Below are positions 1 to 8,469 of a DNA stretch of 45,115 nucleotides, in pieces. The stretch's first letter is position 1, and every line of letters begins with the position of its first letter. The stretch lies in assembly GCA_947474995.1 (NCBI GenBank), contig CANJNJ010000026.1, positions 1 to 45,115 on the forward strand, in the 5' to 3' direction. The notes under the pieces are model-generated. The model worked only from the letters and a program-made list of their open reading frames with translations, was not told where the DNA came from and searched no databases. A program made the translations under genes and the position numbers. This DNA is from Opitutaceae bacterium. GTDB lineage: Bacteria; Verrucomicrobiota; Verrucomicrobiia; Opitutales; Opitutaceae.

Positions 1-170
1 GGCGACCTGGCGCCGCTCCGCAGCGTCGACACCACGGGGGACTGCCGAGCAGAAAAAAGCGGCGCCAGATCGCCGCACTCCAAGGCACCGAAGAATCGGT
101 GCGCCCGGACGGTAGCTGGCAGCAGAACAGGCTGTCGTGGACCTTGCCCTATTGTGGGAGAGTCGACGGA

Positions 171-249
171 GCGTAGCCCGCCACGGGAGTGGCGGGACAA
201 ATCGGATCGATCGAAGCTTCGGTCCCTGCCCTCCCGGGCAGGGCTACGC
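171..249. repeat. Structured palindromic intergenic element
   Basis: An outer perfect 9-bp inverted repeat (GCGTAGCCC at 171-179, GGGCTACGC at 241-249) encloses two further hairpins, CCCGCCAC/GTGGCGGG near 178-196 and CCCTGCCC/GGGCAGGG near 224-243, plus the palindrome CGAAGCTTCG. The layout resembles a three-way junction or REP-like element. The rest of 1-268 shows no convincing gene; frame 1 is open but its composition is not protein-like. Confidence 0.6.
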
Positions 250-268
250 GGAAAAGTGCTGACCGCCG

Positions 269-559
269 CTAGACGATCTCGATGCTAAAGATGTAACCAC
301 TCGAAGGACTGTCCATGCCCTTCCATCCCGGGTGGAGCCCGGCATCACAGCTGATGAGGCGTCCGTCGTGCCACACCAGCGCGTTGGGATACATGCCCGG
401 TGATTTAAACATCCGCGTGGTCTTCGCCCGCCGCGTCGGAACACCACTCCGTCCTCCACCCCCGCCGGCGCCGCGAGCACCGCTTTGCTGCGCCAGCGCC
501 ATCGTCGCCGCGGCGAGATTCAGTCCGACCCCGGCGGCCAGAAAATCTCTTCGTTTCAT
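269..559 (-). pseudogene. Remnant of a Tat-exported, NHL/propeller-like protein
   Basis: A 96-residue reading frame starts with a Tat signal (MKRRDFLAAGVGLNLAAA) followed by a Gly-rich linker. It then has a short stretch (KTTRMFKSPGMYPNAL) that runs straight into a tail, VWHDGRLISCDAGLHPGWK...GYIFSIEIV. From memory of the family, the first motif is typical of the start of a secreted streptogramin-lyase-like propeller and the second of its extreme C-terminus, so an in-frame internal deletion of most of the propeller is inferred. The start at 559 is chosen because the Tat signal begins there; the frame extends upstream without signal-like sequence. It could still be expressed as a short secreted peptide, but function is unlikely. 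Confidence 0.5.
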
Positions 560-749
560 GTTCTTGGTTTTACCGCTCAAGGCGGTCGAGGGCGAGGGCA
601 GAGAGTGGACGGTAGTCTTCGGAAAGCGCGGATCCTTGGCGGTTGGGGCAGGAACGCTCAACGGCCGCTCGCGCCGGGTCCCTTTCCTACTCCTGCATTT
701 GGGATTGCCAGGCGCCGCCCCGGCAGCTCGGTTCGAATTTTGTTTAACC

Positions 750-1673
750 TCAGCCCGCGAACAGCGGCTTCATTTCCTGCAGGGTTCGCGGCACGGCGAC
801 GTAGGGATCCTCCTGCGACTCGTACTTGAGCGCGACCCAGCCCTGATAGCCGCCGTCGCGCAACAAGCGGGCGATGCGCGGAAAATCCATCGGCTGCCGC
901 TTGCCGGCCACGTTCAGATCGGTCTTCACGTGGATGTTCACGGCATACGGCAGACAAGCGGCAAATTCCTGGTAGGGATCGGCCACGGCCATTCCCGGAT
1001 CAAGATTGAGGCCCACGAACGAATTTTTCACGGCCTTGATAATGGGCAGCAGCCGCGCGGCGGTGTTGGTGACGTCGTGATTCTCGACGCAGAGAATAAT
1101 CCCGTGCCGGCCGGCGTAATCGCCGCACTCCTCCAGCCCCGCGATCACGAGCTTATCGGCTTCCTCCCGGGAGCTGGCATCGGTCTGCCCCACGAACACG
1201 CGCACCTGCGGCGCGCCCAGGACAACCGCCCGGTCGATCCAACGCTTCACGTGGGCGATATCCTGTTCCCGGGCCGGCCCCTTCGGGAGTGAAAAATTAT
1301 TACTGATGGGCGCGCTCGTGATCGAGACCCCGCGCAGAAAGCAATGCCGGCGCAGCCGTGCCAGAAATTCATCGGTTTCCTCCGCGAAGAAATAAGTGGT
1401 CGGCTCCGCGTCGCAGCCGTGGGCCGCGCAGTAGTCGACGAACTTGAACACATCGAGGGCCTTGTCGGGCGCGACAGCGACGGCCTTGCCGCGGTTGATC
1501 GTGAAATAACGGGAGAACGACATCGCCGTAAGGCTGAGCCGAAGGCGCGGCGCGCCACTGCGGGCAAACGGCGCCGGCGTCGCCCCGAGACGGGAAGCGA
1601 ACGGCGCGGTGGCGGCGGCAACACCCGCCGCGGCGGAGATTTGGAGAAACGAACGACGGGTCAGGATAGCCAT
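750..1673 (-). CDS. Tat-exported sugar phosphate isomerase/epimerase (xylose-isomerase-like TIM barrel)
   Basis: The protein has 307 residues. The start at 1673 gives MAILTRRSFLQIS, a Tat signal ending near residue 30. The body carries features of the AP-endonuclease-2/xylose-isomerase-like TIM barrel: ILCVENHD, VGLNLDPGMA, VNIHVKTD and a C-terminal GWVALKYESQEDP, which supply the usual Glu/Asp/His metal ligands. Members of this family isomerise or epimerise sugars and inositols; the substrate here is not evident. It is divergent from the cytochrome-linked sugar dehydrogenase at 2041 across a 367-bp gap, so the two may share control of periplasmic sugar metabolism (inference). The frame is open far upstream of 1673, but the Tat signal settles the start. 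Confidence 0.85.
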   Translation of the reverse strand: MAILTRRSFLQISAAAGVAAATAPFASRLGATPAPFARSGAPRLRLSLTAMSFSRYFTINRGKAVAVAPDKALDVFKFVDYCAAHGCDAEPTTYFFAEETDEFLARLRRHCFLRGVSITSAPISNNFSLPKGPAREQDIAHVKRWIDRAVVLGAPQVRVFVGQTDASSREEADKLVIAGLEECGDYAGRHGIILCVENHDVTNTAARLLPIIKAVKNSFVGLNLDPGMAVADPYQEFAACLPYAVNIHVKTDLNVAGKRQPMDFPRIARLLRDGGYQGWVALKYESQEDPYVAVPRTLQEMKPLFAG

Positions 1674-1875
1674 GGGGATGAAGAAAGGTAGAATTAAGAT
1701 GGAAGACAGGGGAAGGCCGAAAGCGGCGGCGGCAGGCACGGAACGAACCTCCTCGGTGGGCCGTGCGCTCCGCCACGCGGCCGAAGAACGTGAGATCGAT
1801 CCCGCCGATTGGCCGCCCACGGAGTGGCCGGCCCACCCGGACGCTATCGTCGAACGGAGGTTCCTATTGGCGCCC

Positions 1876-1893
1876 CGATCACGCACGTGATCG
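1876..1893. promoter_or_regulatory. Candidate operator palindrome in a divergent intergenic region
   Basis: CGATCACGCACGTGATCG is a perfect 8-bp inverted repeat with a 2-nt centre. It lies in the 367-bp gap (1674-2040) between the divergent genes at 1673 and 2041, about 150 bp upstream of the latter. Size and symmetry suit a dimeric helix-turn-helix regulator. No regulator gene lies next to it. Nothing else clear was seen in this gap. Confidence 0.35.
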
Positions 1894-2040
1894 ACAACGG
1901 CGGGTCGCCAGGGGCGCAGCTTGTTCTTGAACCCGGTCAGGAGGAAATCCATGCCATCTCCCCAACCCCACTCCATTCCTCCCGGCTCACTCCGCACTCG
2001 GAGGCGGGCGACTCGGATGTGATTCGACCAACCTGCACCC

Positions 2041-3429
2041 ATGAAAACCTTGATCCTTGCCCTCCTTCTGGCCGCGGGCGCCCATGCCCAGACGGCCCCG
2101 GAACTTTATCAGACGCTCTGCGCGGGCTGCCATGGGGCGCAAATGCAGGGAGGTCAGTACGCTCCGCTGCGCAAGAGCGAATGGCTGTACGGAGGTTCGC
2201 GGCCCGAGATTCTGCGAACGGTCATGTACGGCATCGCCGGCAAGGAGATGGTCCCGTGGTCGAAAGTAATCCCCGTCGCGCAGGTGGAGGCGCTGGTTGA
2301 TTACATCATCGCCAGTCGCGACTCGGCCCCAGGCGCCCCCGCGGCCAAGCCCGACACCCTGAAGCTCGCCGACTACACCGTGAGGATTGAGCGACTGGTC
2401 GAGAACGGTTTTCGCTCCTCGCCCTGGGGCCTCGAATTTGTGGATTCACATCGGGCGCTGGTCACGGAAATCCGCGGCGGTCTACGGTGGGTGGTCGACG
2501 GCAAACTCGACCCGGAGCCGATCGTCGGCCTGCCGGAGACCGTTCAATACGGAACGGGCGGGATGATGGACTTGGTGCTGGACCCCGACTACGCGCTGAA
2601 CGGCTGGATCTACATCGGGTATGTCCACCCACTGGGTAACAGTGGCCGGACGGACGAACGGCCCGCGATGACGCGGATCATTCGCGGGCGCGTCGTGGAT
2701 TACCGGTGGGTTCAACAGGAATTGTTGTTCAACGTCCCCGACGACCTTTACTTCATCAACCGGGGTCGCTGGGGCTGCCGGCTCCTCATCGACAAGGCGG
2801 GCTACCTCTATTTTACGATCGGTGACATTCGCGAAAACGCCGATGTGCAGCGACTGAACAAGCCGGCGGGAAAAACCTACCGGATTAACCGGGACGGCTC
2901 GATTCCGTCCGACAATCCGTACGCCGGCCGCACGGATGCGATTCAGGCGATCTATACCATTGGGAACCGCAATGTGCAGGGCATCGCCCAGCATCCGGTG
3001 ACGGGACAGATCTGGGGAACCGAGCACGGCCCGATGGGCGGCGATGAGTTGAACGTGCTCAAGCTGGGCCGCAACTATGGCTGGCCGGTGATTACGTGGG
3101 GCCTCGATTATGATGGCACGCCGATCACGACCCTAACGGAGAAGGAAGGCATGGAGCAGCCAGTGAAGTATTGGAAACCGTCACCGGCCTTGTGCCCTCT
3201 CGAGTTCTACACCGGCGACCTGTTTCCCAAATGGAAAAACCAGGCCTTTGTCGGGGCGCTGGTGTTCCAGGAAATCAAGCGGCTGAAACTGGCCGGCGAA
3301 AAAGTGGAGGAGGAAGAAATCTTCCTCAAGGGCTACGGCCGCGTGCGGGACATCAAGACCGGGCCGGAAGGCGCGATCTACGTGTTGCTCAACGAACCGG
3401 ATCAGCTGTTGCGGTTGACGCCGCGGTAA
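2041..3429 (+). CDS. Secreted cytochrome c / PQQ-dependent sugar dehydrogenase fusion
   Basis: The protein has 462 residues. A signal peptide (about residues 1-16, ending AHAQ) is followed by a cytochrome c domain with the heme motif C27-A-G-C30-H31 and a candidate axial Met in the KEMVPW segment. From about residue 105 a six-bladed propeller of the soluble aldose sugar dehydrogenase type follows (ENGFRSSPWGLEF, GGMMDLVLDPDYALNGWIYIGY, GNRNVQGIAQHPVTGQIWGTEHGPMGGDELN). That motif set matches Asd/GDH-B proteins, which oxidise sugars with PQQ in the periplasm. The built-in heme domain probably takes the electrons onward. No SD sequence precedes the ATG; the leader ends in CCTGCACCC. Substrate is not readable. 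Confidence 0.88.
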   Translation: MKTLILALLLAAGAHAQTAPELYQTLCAGCHGAQMQGGQYAPLRKSEWLYGGSRPEILRTVMYGIAGKEMVPWSKVIPVAQVEALVDYIIASRDSAPGAPAAKPDTLKLADYTVRIERLVENGFRSSPWGLEFVDSHRALVTEIRGGLRWVVDGKLDPEPIVGLPETVQYGTGGMMDLVLDPDYALNGWIYIGYVHPLGNSGRTDERPAMTRIIRGRVVDYRWVQQELLFNVPDDLYFINRGRWGCRLLIDKAGYLYFTIGDIRENADVQRLNKPAGKTYRINRDGSIPSDNPYAGRTDAIQAIYTIGNRNVQGIAQHPVTGQIWGTEHGPMGGDELNVLKLGRNYGWPVITWGLDYDGTPITTLTEKEGMEQPVKYWKPSPALCPLEFYTGDLFPKWKNQAFVGALVFQEIKRLKLAGEKVEEEEIFLKGYGRVRDIKTGPEGAIYVLLNEPDQLLRLTPR

Positions 3430-3478
3430 GGGAGCCTCGCCCGTTTCCTCTCCACGGGGAAACCCAACGAGGTCTCCC

Positions 3479-4780
3479 ATCAAAGCGAAACGCGGAAAAT
3501 TCCTGATACTCTTACTGACCGCCACCGGCATGCTGAGCGCGGCCCCCCTGCCGGCGACGAAGGAGTTCACCAATTCGCTCGGCATGCGATTCACGCGAAT
3601 CGAGGCCGGCGCGTTCACGATGGGGGAAACGCAGGAGATGCCGCCGGCGTTGCTCGATCCGCTGACCTACCCTACGCGGTCGGAGCTAACCGGGCGTTTT
3701 CCCGAGATCGATCCGGCCAAATTCCGCCTGCCGACGGAGGCGGCAGCGCACGGCGACTACGACGAACGCCCGGTGCATCGCGCAGCCCTGAGCCAGGCCT
3801 ATTACCTGGGCACCTGCGAGGTCACCAACGCGCAATTCGAGCAATTTCTGCCCGCCCATCGGGCCTTGCGCGGCAAACACGGATTTTCCCAAGCGGATGA
3901 CGAAGCCGTCGTGTTCGTCACGTGGGCGCAGGCCGTGGCGTTCTGCGAATGGCTTTCGCAGAAAGAGCAGCGCCCCTATCGGCTGCCCACTGAGACCGAA
4001 TGGGAATATGCCGCCCGCGCCGGCACCACGACGCTCTTTTCGACCGGCAACACGCTGCCCGCGCCCTTCCTCAAGAACGCCCGCAGCACCGCCTTCACGG
4101 ACCCGCAAGATAGCGTCTCCCTGGCGGTCGGAATGACACCGCCCAATCCCTGGGGGCTCTTCGACATGCACGGTAATGTCGAGGAATGGGTCGCGGATTG
4201 GTACGGCCCGTACCAAAACCGCGACCAAGTTGATCCGTCAGGTCCCACGGACGGTGACTTCAGGGTCACGCGCGGCGGAAGTCACGGCGTCGATCCCTAC
4301 TACCTGCGTTCCGCTAATCGCCTGGGCGCCCTGCCGGAGACCGCCAGTTGGTTGATCGGCTTCCGCGTGGCCCTGGGCCCGCCAGTCGCACACCCCGGGT
4401 CTCAGCCCGCCCCGCCGGCCGTGGGATCACGGCCGGCCATGCCGCCGACGCCGCCGAGGTTTTCGCCGGCCGCCGACGCCAGCGCCCCCTATTTTGCCGG
4501 TCCCCGCTGCTATGTGAAAATTCCCGCTGGTTCCAACGGGCCGCTCTTCTCGCAGCACAATCACGACGCCGCGATCACCGACTGCCCCAACGGCGACCTG
4601 CTAGCGATTTGGTACACCTGCGTGCAGGAACGCGGCCGTGAGGTGGCCATCGCCGCCGCCCGCCTGCGCCGCGGAGCGGACGAATGGGAGCCCGCCTACT
4701 CCTTCTGGGATACGCCGGATCACAACGATCATTGTCCCGCCCTGTGGTACGATGGCATGGACACGATGTATCATTGCACA
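3479..4780 (+). pseudogene. Truncated SUMF1 (formylglycine-enzyme-like)-sialidase fusion gene
   Basis: From the ATG at 3530 the frame encodes a full SUMF1/EgtB/PvdO-type domain of about 270 residues (NSLGMRFTRIEAGAFTMG, YYLGTCEVTNAQF, RLPTETEWEYAARAG, GLFDMHGNVEEWVADWY, RVTRGGSH). A linker leads to the first ~100 residues of a BNR/sialidase-like domain (SQHNHDAAITDCPNGDLLAIWYTC, NDHCPALWYDGMDTMYH). It breaks off near 4775 and turns into unrelated residues that stay in frame as far as the rhodanese gene. In the frame upstream of 3530 lies a good signal peptide (KAKRGKFLILLLTATGML) whose first codon at 3479 is ATC, as if an ATG start had been lost. GAGGT stands 5 nt before it. Truncation plus a missing start suggest a dead gene; the SUMF1 part could still be made from 3530 without export. 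Confidence 0.65.
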
Positions 4781-5044
4781 CGGCCCGCATCCGCGAGAGC
4801 GCCTAACAGTGTGCGACGGCAGGAGCGCGCGGCGAGCGCCCACCACAATCTGGCCCCGGTACCGCAAGGTGCCGGGGCCTCTTTGGGTTGCCACACGTCC
4901 ATGACGCCGCGCACTTCCGGTCAACTTTTGCCCATTAATAATCAACCCCTGCGGCGATACGCCGCGCACTCCGCGCTAGGCTTCGCTGCTGGCTGGCACC
5001 CTCACGTCGCCTCCAACGCAGTTCGGATCCAACGCCAATTTCGC

Positions 5045-5473
5045 ATGAACGTATATCAGCACTTCAAGTCGATGATGAGTTCGATCCCTCGCTTGGCACC
5101 GGCCGAATGCATCGAGCGCCTCCACGCCGGCACCGGCCTGCTGGTTGACGTTCGGGAACCGCACGAATGGGTGACGGACGTGGCCGCGGGATCCTCGCTG
5201 CTGCCCTTGAGCGATCTCAACGGCCCCCGCAATTTATGGCGGCCGTTTCTGGCGACGGTGGGCCAGCGCGAAATCGTGCTCTATTGCACTTCGGGCGCTC
5301 GCTCGGCCGCGGCCGGCCGGCTCCTGCTCCAGGAGGGATTTCATGCGGTGGACGCAGGCGCCATCGAAGACTGGGCCGACGCCGGGTGGCCCATCACGCA
5401 TGAGTCTCTCGCGCCCAACCACCGAGCCGGGGCCGGCACGGCCGCCCCATTTTCCAGCCTGTCGACTGAGTAG
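5045..5473 (+). CDS. Rhodanese-domain protein
   Basis: The 142-residue product has a single rhodanese fold: LLVDVREPHEW, then an active-site loop IVLYCTSGARSAAAG whose Cys would carry the persulfide, then GFHAVDAGAIEDWADAGWPI. Single-domain rhodaneses shuttle sulfane sulfur in the cytoplasm. No signal peptide is visible. The frame is continuous with the truncated SUMF1-sialidase gene upstream, so an automatic caller would report one 647-residue fusion. I start at 5045 (MNVYQHFK) because that is where rhodanese-like sequence begins; the internal Met pair at residues 10-11 is an alternative. Catalytic residues are intact, so it is probably functional. Confidence 0.75.
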   Translation: MNVYQHFKSMMSSIPRLAPAECIERLHAGTGLLVDVREPHEWVTDVAAGSSLLPLSDLNGPRNLWRPFLATVGQREIVLYCTSGARSAAAGRLLLQEGFHAVDAGAIEDWADAGWPITHESLAPNHRAGAGTAAPFSSLSTE

Positions 5474-5670
5474 CGCCGGTCGGCGCCCGGGACCGGGTCG
5501 GTCCGCGACATCTTCACGGGCGCGAAGCTAGGCCAAGCGCGCGCCTATTCTCTTTTTTGTCTTGTCCCTTCCACCGAGTCGCGCGTGCTTCACGTCCAGC
5601 ATGTCATCCCGACGGCGCGATTCGAGGCACCTCGCCTCGGCGCCGACACTCCAGACGCTGTTACCCACCT

Positions 5671-7038
5671 ATGAATATTCGTTTCCTTCCTGGTCTTATC
5701 CTTGGCTGCCTCGCGCTCCTCGCCCCGGCGGCCGCCGCCGCCGAAACGCCCGACCTGTCGCAGTGGAAGGCCGGCGCGGCCTCGGTCGACATCACGCCTG
5801 ACGGCCCCGTCTGGCTGGTCGGCTTCGGGTTTCGGACCAAGCCAAGCGAGGGAGTCGCCCACCCCATCTACGCCAAGTCTCTCGTCGTGGAAGACTACGC
5901 CGGCGTGCGCATGGTGTTTGTGACGCTCGATCTGTTGGGTATCCCAGTCGATATTCGGAACGCCGTCGTCAAGCAGGTGGGCGAAAAACATCACCTCGGC
6001 GCCGAGGCCGTGCTGATTAACGGTTCGCACACGCACTCCGGTCCCTCGATGGACGGACGGGGCGTGAGCAACCCGACCTTCAAGAAAAAGGGCGAGGAAT
6101 ACGCGGTGTTCCTCACGGCCAAGATCGTCCAGGCGATCGACGAGGCCATTTCCCATCTGACCCCCGCCAAACTTTTCTACACACACGCCCGGGCCGGTTT
6201 CGCCATGAATCGCCGGCTGCCCGTCGGAGCCGAAGTCGCCAACAGTCCCAATCCCGACGGACCGGTCGATCACGACGTCCCCGTGCTCCGCGTCATCGGC
6301 GCCGACGGCAACCTCAAGGCCATTCTCTTCGGCTACGCCTGCCACAATACCTCGGCGAACTTCCAGACGATCAACGGCGACTACGCCGGTTTTGCGCAAT
6401 CCTACCTGCAGGAGAACCGGCCGGGCGTCGTGGCGCTGTTCATGCTGGGCGCCGCCGCGGACCAAAATCCCTATCCTCGTCATCTTTCGATTGAACAGGC
6501 CAAGCAACACGGCCGGACACTCGCAAATGCTGTCGAGACGGCCCTGATCGTCACCAAGCAGCGCGCGCTAAACGGACCGATGCGCAGCGCCTTCGACACC
6601 GCGGCGATTGATTACGCCGACATCAGCCCGGCGGATCTCGCCCGCCGCGCCCGCTCGAACAATCCGACGGAAAAGAATCGCGCCGAAGCGCTGCTCAAGC
6701 AGATCGCCGAGGGCAAGGGGATCGCCAAGAGCTACCCGTGCCCGGTGCAAGTGGTGCGATTCGGCCCGGACCTTACCCTCGTCGCCATCGGCGGCGAAAC
6801 CACCGTCGAATATTCGCTCCGGCTGAAACGGGAGATAGCCGGCGCCGCGAGTGCGCTCTGGGTCGCGGGTTATTCCAACGATTATTTCGGCTATCTCGGC
6901 AGCCGCAACGTCATCCTCGGCGGCGGCTACGAAGGCTACTCCGCCAACTTCGGCCGGCACCCCGGCCCCTGGTCCACCACGACGGAAGATCGCGTGATTG
7001 GAAAGGCGTACGAGCTGATGCAGGCAACGAATCGGTAG
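5671..7038 (+). CDS. Secreted neutral/alkaline ceramidase-like hydrolase
   Basis: The 455-residue product has a signal peptide (MNIRFLPGLILGCLALLAPAAAAA) and the N-terminal neutral-ceramidase fold: KAGAASVDITPDGPVWLVGFG, then the zinc/active-site segment SH120-T-H122-S-GPSMDGRG, then NGDYAGFAQSYLQ and MLGAAADQNP. Eukaryotic and Pseudomonas ceramidases use the Ser and His of this segment to cleave N-acyl-sphingosine. At 455 residues this protein lacks the long C-terminal part of true ceramidases, as is usual in PVC bacteria, where the real amide substrate is unknown. The start at 5671 is chosen by the signal peptide; the upstream extension to 5557 is not protein-like. It is convergent with the amidohydrolase at 7188. 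Confidence 0.8.
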   Translation: MNIRFLPGLILGCLALLAPAAAAAETPDLSQWKAGAASVDITPDGPVWLVGFGFRTKPSEGVAHPIYAKSLVVEDYAGVRMVFVTLDLLGIPVDIRNAVVKQVGEKHHLGAEAVLINGSHTHSGPSMDGRGVSNPTFKKKGEEYAVFLTAKIVQAIDEAISHLTPAKLFYTHARAGFAMNRRLPVGAEVANSPNPDGPVDHDVPVLRVIGADGNLKAILFGYACHNTSANFQTINGDYAGFAQSYLQENRPGVVALFMLGAAADQNPYPRHLSIEQAKQHGRTLANAVETALIVTKQRALNGPMRSAFDTAAIDYADISPADLARRARSNNPTEKNRAEALLKQIAEGKGIAKSYPCPVQVVRFGPDLTLVAIGGETTVEYSLRLKREIAGAASALWVAGYSNDYFGYLGSRNVILGGGYEGYSANFGRHPGPWSTTTEDRVIGKAYELMQATNR

Positions 7039-7105
7039 GCCGAACGTCAGCGGTTAATCCAGAAGCCAGCAAGCCAGGAACAAGGCCACGGCAATTCCGA
7101 GTGGA

Positions 7106-7170
7106 GGGCCGAGCTCCGGCGCGGCCGAGCTTCCATCGTAGCTTACAACGGCCTCGACGGAGCTCGGCCC
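7106..7170. repeat. Palindromic element, GGGCCGAGCTCC family
   Basis: A perfect 12-bp inverted repeat (GGGCCGAGCTCC at 7106-7117 and its complement at 7159-7170) flanks an imperfectly paired interior. It lies between two convergent genes (stops at 7038 and 7188) and could serve as a two-way terminator. A related copy is at 18462-18526. Confidence 0.7.
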
Positions 7171-7187
7171 TTCATTAACCCACCCTC

Positions 7188-8126
7188 TCAGATCTTCAGC
7201 AGCTTCTTCGCGTTCTCGTAGAGAATCTTTCGCTCGACCGCCTTGCTCGGCGCGAGACGGCGGAGCGCCGCGATGGTGTTGGCGGCAAAACACGAGGGCG
7301 CAACGCCGGTGGCTTCGGCGCAGTCGCTGCCGTAGACCAATTTGTTCTGATGCCGCACGAGAAAGTCGCGATAGAAGGCCTCGTCGCGAATGATCGCACC
7401 GTAGCCCGAGCGCGCCGACACATCGGCGTAGCAGTTGGGATAATCGGTGAGATAGCGATCCGTCATTCCACCCGGCGTCACCGGTCCCGTCGGATAGGAA
7501 TTTTTCTGATCGTGATTCTTGTCGATGTTACCCCACCACGCGACGGCGTGGCCGATGAAATTCACGGTTGGAAATTTCTCGAGCATGGTGTGAAACCGCT
7601 CGATGTGTCGGTTATACAGGTCGTGCTCGAAATGCATGATGACCGGCACGTGGTACTCTTTCGCCAGTTCGGCGATGCGCACCAAGTGGGGCGAATCGCA
7701 GTCCACCTTGAACTTCTGTTCTCCGATGCCGATGGCCCCGAGCTTGAGATGCTTCTCGATGGTCTTCGTCGCCTCGGGCGCGTCCGCGATTTCGGTGGCG
7801 AAAAAGTGAAATTTTCCCGGTCGTGCCAGCGCGAATTGCCGCACCGGCTCGTTTTCCACCGAGCCACCCGGGTGGCCTTTGCCCCGATCGCCCGAGGGCA
7901 GGAGCACCGATATGGTCGCCCCCAACGCCTTCTGGTGGGCGAGAAACACCTCGTCGGGCCGGCCCGCGTAATTGAGGTGCCCATGCACGTCGATAATCGG
8001 CTCGGACGGCTCGGCCGCCGCCACGGAGCGCGCGAGCGAGGCGGAACCGAGCAGGACCGCCGACGCACGAAGGAAGTCGCGGCGGGAAACATTTCTGGGC
8101 ACGGGGCGAAGTGAGGAAATATTCAC
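7188..8126 (-). CDS. Tat-exported amidohydrolase (amidohydrolase-2 family)
   Basis: The product is about 312 residues. No ATG precedes the Tat signal NVSRRDFLRASAVLL, so I use the GTG at 8126; a second GTG at 8102 (VPRNVSRRDF) is equally possible. The mature protein opens with IIDVHGHLN, the H-x-H metal motif of the amidohydrolase superfamily. VPVIMHFEHD, NFIGHAVAWWGN and LVYGSDCAE follow as the expected later His and Asp ligands. Family members hydrolyse or decarboxylate cyclic and aromatic acids, lactones or amides; the substrate is not readable here. Export is implied by the twin arginine. Confidence 0.8.
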   Translation of the reverse strand: MNISSLRPVPRNVSRRDFLRASAVLLGSASLARSVAAAEPSEPIIDVHGHLNYAGRPDEVFLAHQKALGATISVLLPSGDRGKGHPGGSVENEPVRQFALARPGKFHFFATEIADAPEATKTIEKHLKLGAIGIGEQKFKVDCDSPHLVRIAELAKEYHVPVIMHFEHDLYNRHIERFHTMLEKFPTVNFIGHAVAWWGNIDKNHDQKNSYPTGPVTPGGMTDRYLTDYPNCYADVSARSGYGAIIRDEAFYRDFLVRHQNKLVYGSDCAEATGVAPSCFAANTIAALRRLAPSKAVERKILYENAKKLLKI

Positions 8127-8469
8127 GGGGAAGATTAAATCAAAAAGCCAGTTTCGCCGTCGGCGCAATGTCTTATCTGAAAGTGCCCCACCCCGGGGCG
8201 AGCCCCTTCGAACCAGCAGGAACCACCATCCGCTGCGCGGGCCACCAATTACACCCATGGGCACAAATGAAAAGCGACGGTCTGGGGCTCGCACCTGTGC
8301 CAATCTGTGAAATCTGCGGCAAAAACCACAGAAGTTATTCGGGCGCGGCAGCCCTGCGCTCGGTGGTCGGCAAAAAAATGTCTTTCCGCAATCGCGATAA
8401 CCACGAAGCCTCCAAATTCCCTTAACTTCCTCCGGTGACTTTGAATGCTCCCGATCCTTTTTCCCCGCT
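8127..8469. other. Intergenic region between divergent genes
   Basis: This 343-bp stretch separates the amidohydrolase (minus) from the first PVC dehydrogenase (plus). It contains a stretch around 8292-8330 (CCAATCTGTGAAATCTGCGG) that resembles a repeat I recall from intergenic DNA of PVC bacteria. Small open frames exist but none looks coding. Promoters must lie here but no convincing -35/-10 pair could be picked. Confidence 0.4.

Noticed and set aside
1-268. Open reading in frame 1 from the window edge to about 288
   Set aside because: Composition rich in Arg/Ser/Pro without pattern, and it runs through a palindromic repeat; not a convincing gene end.
3530-5473. A genuine SUMF1-sialidase-rhodanese fusion enzyme
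   Set aside because: The sialidase domain is cut short and the linker is not protein-like; chance in-frame joining is simpler.
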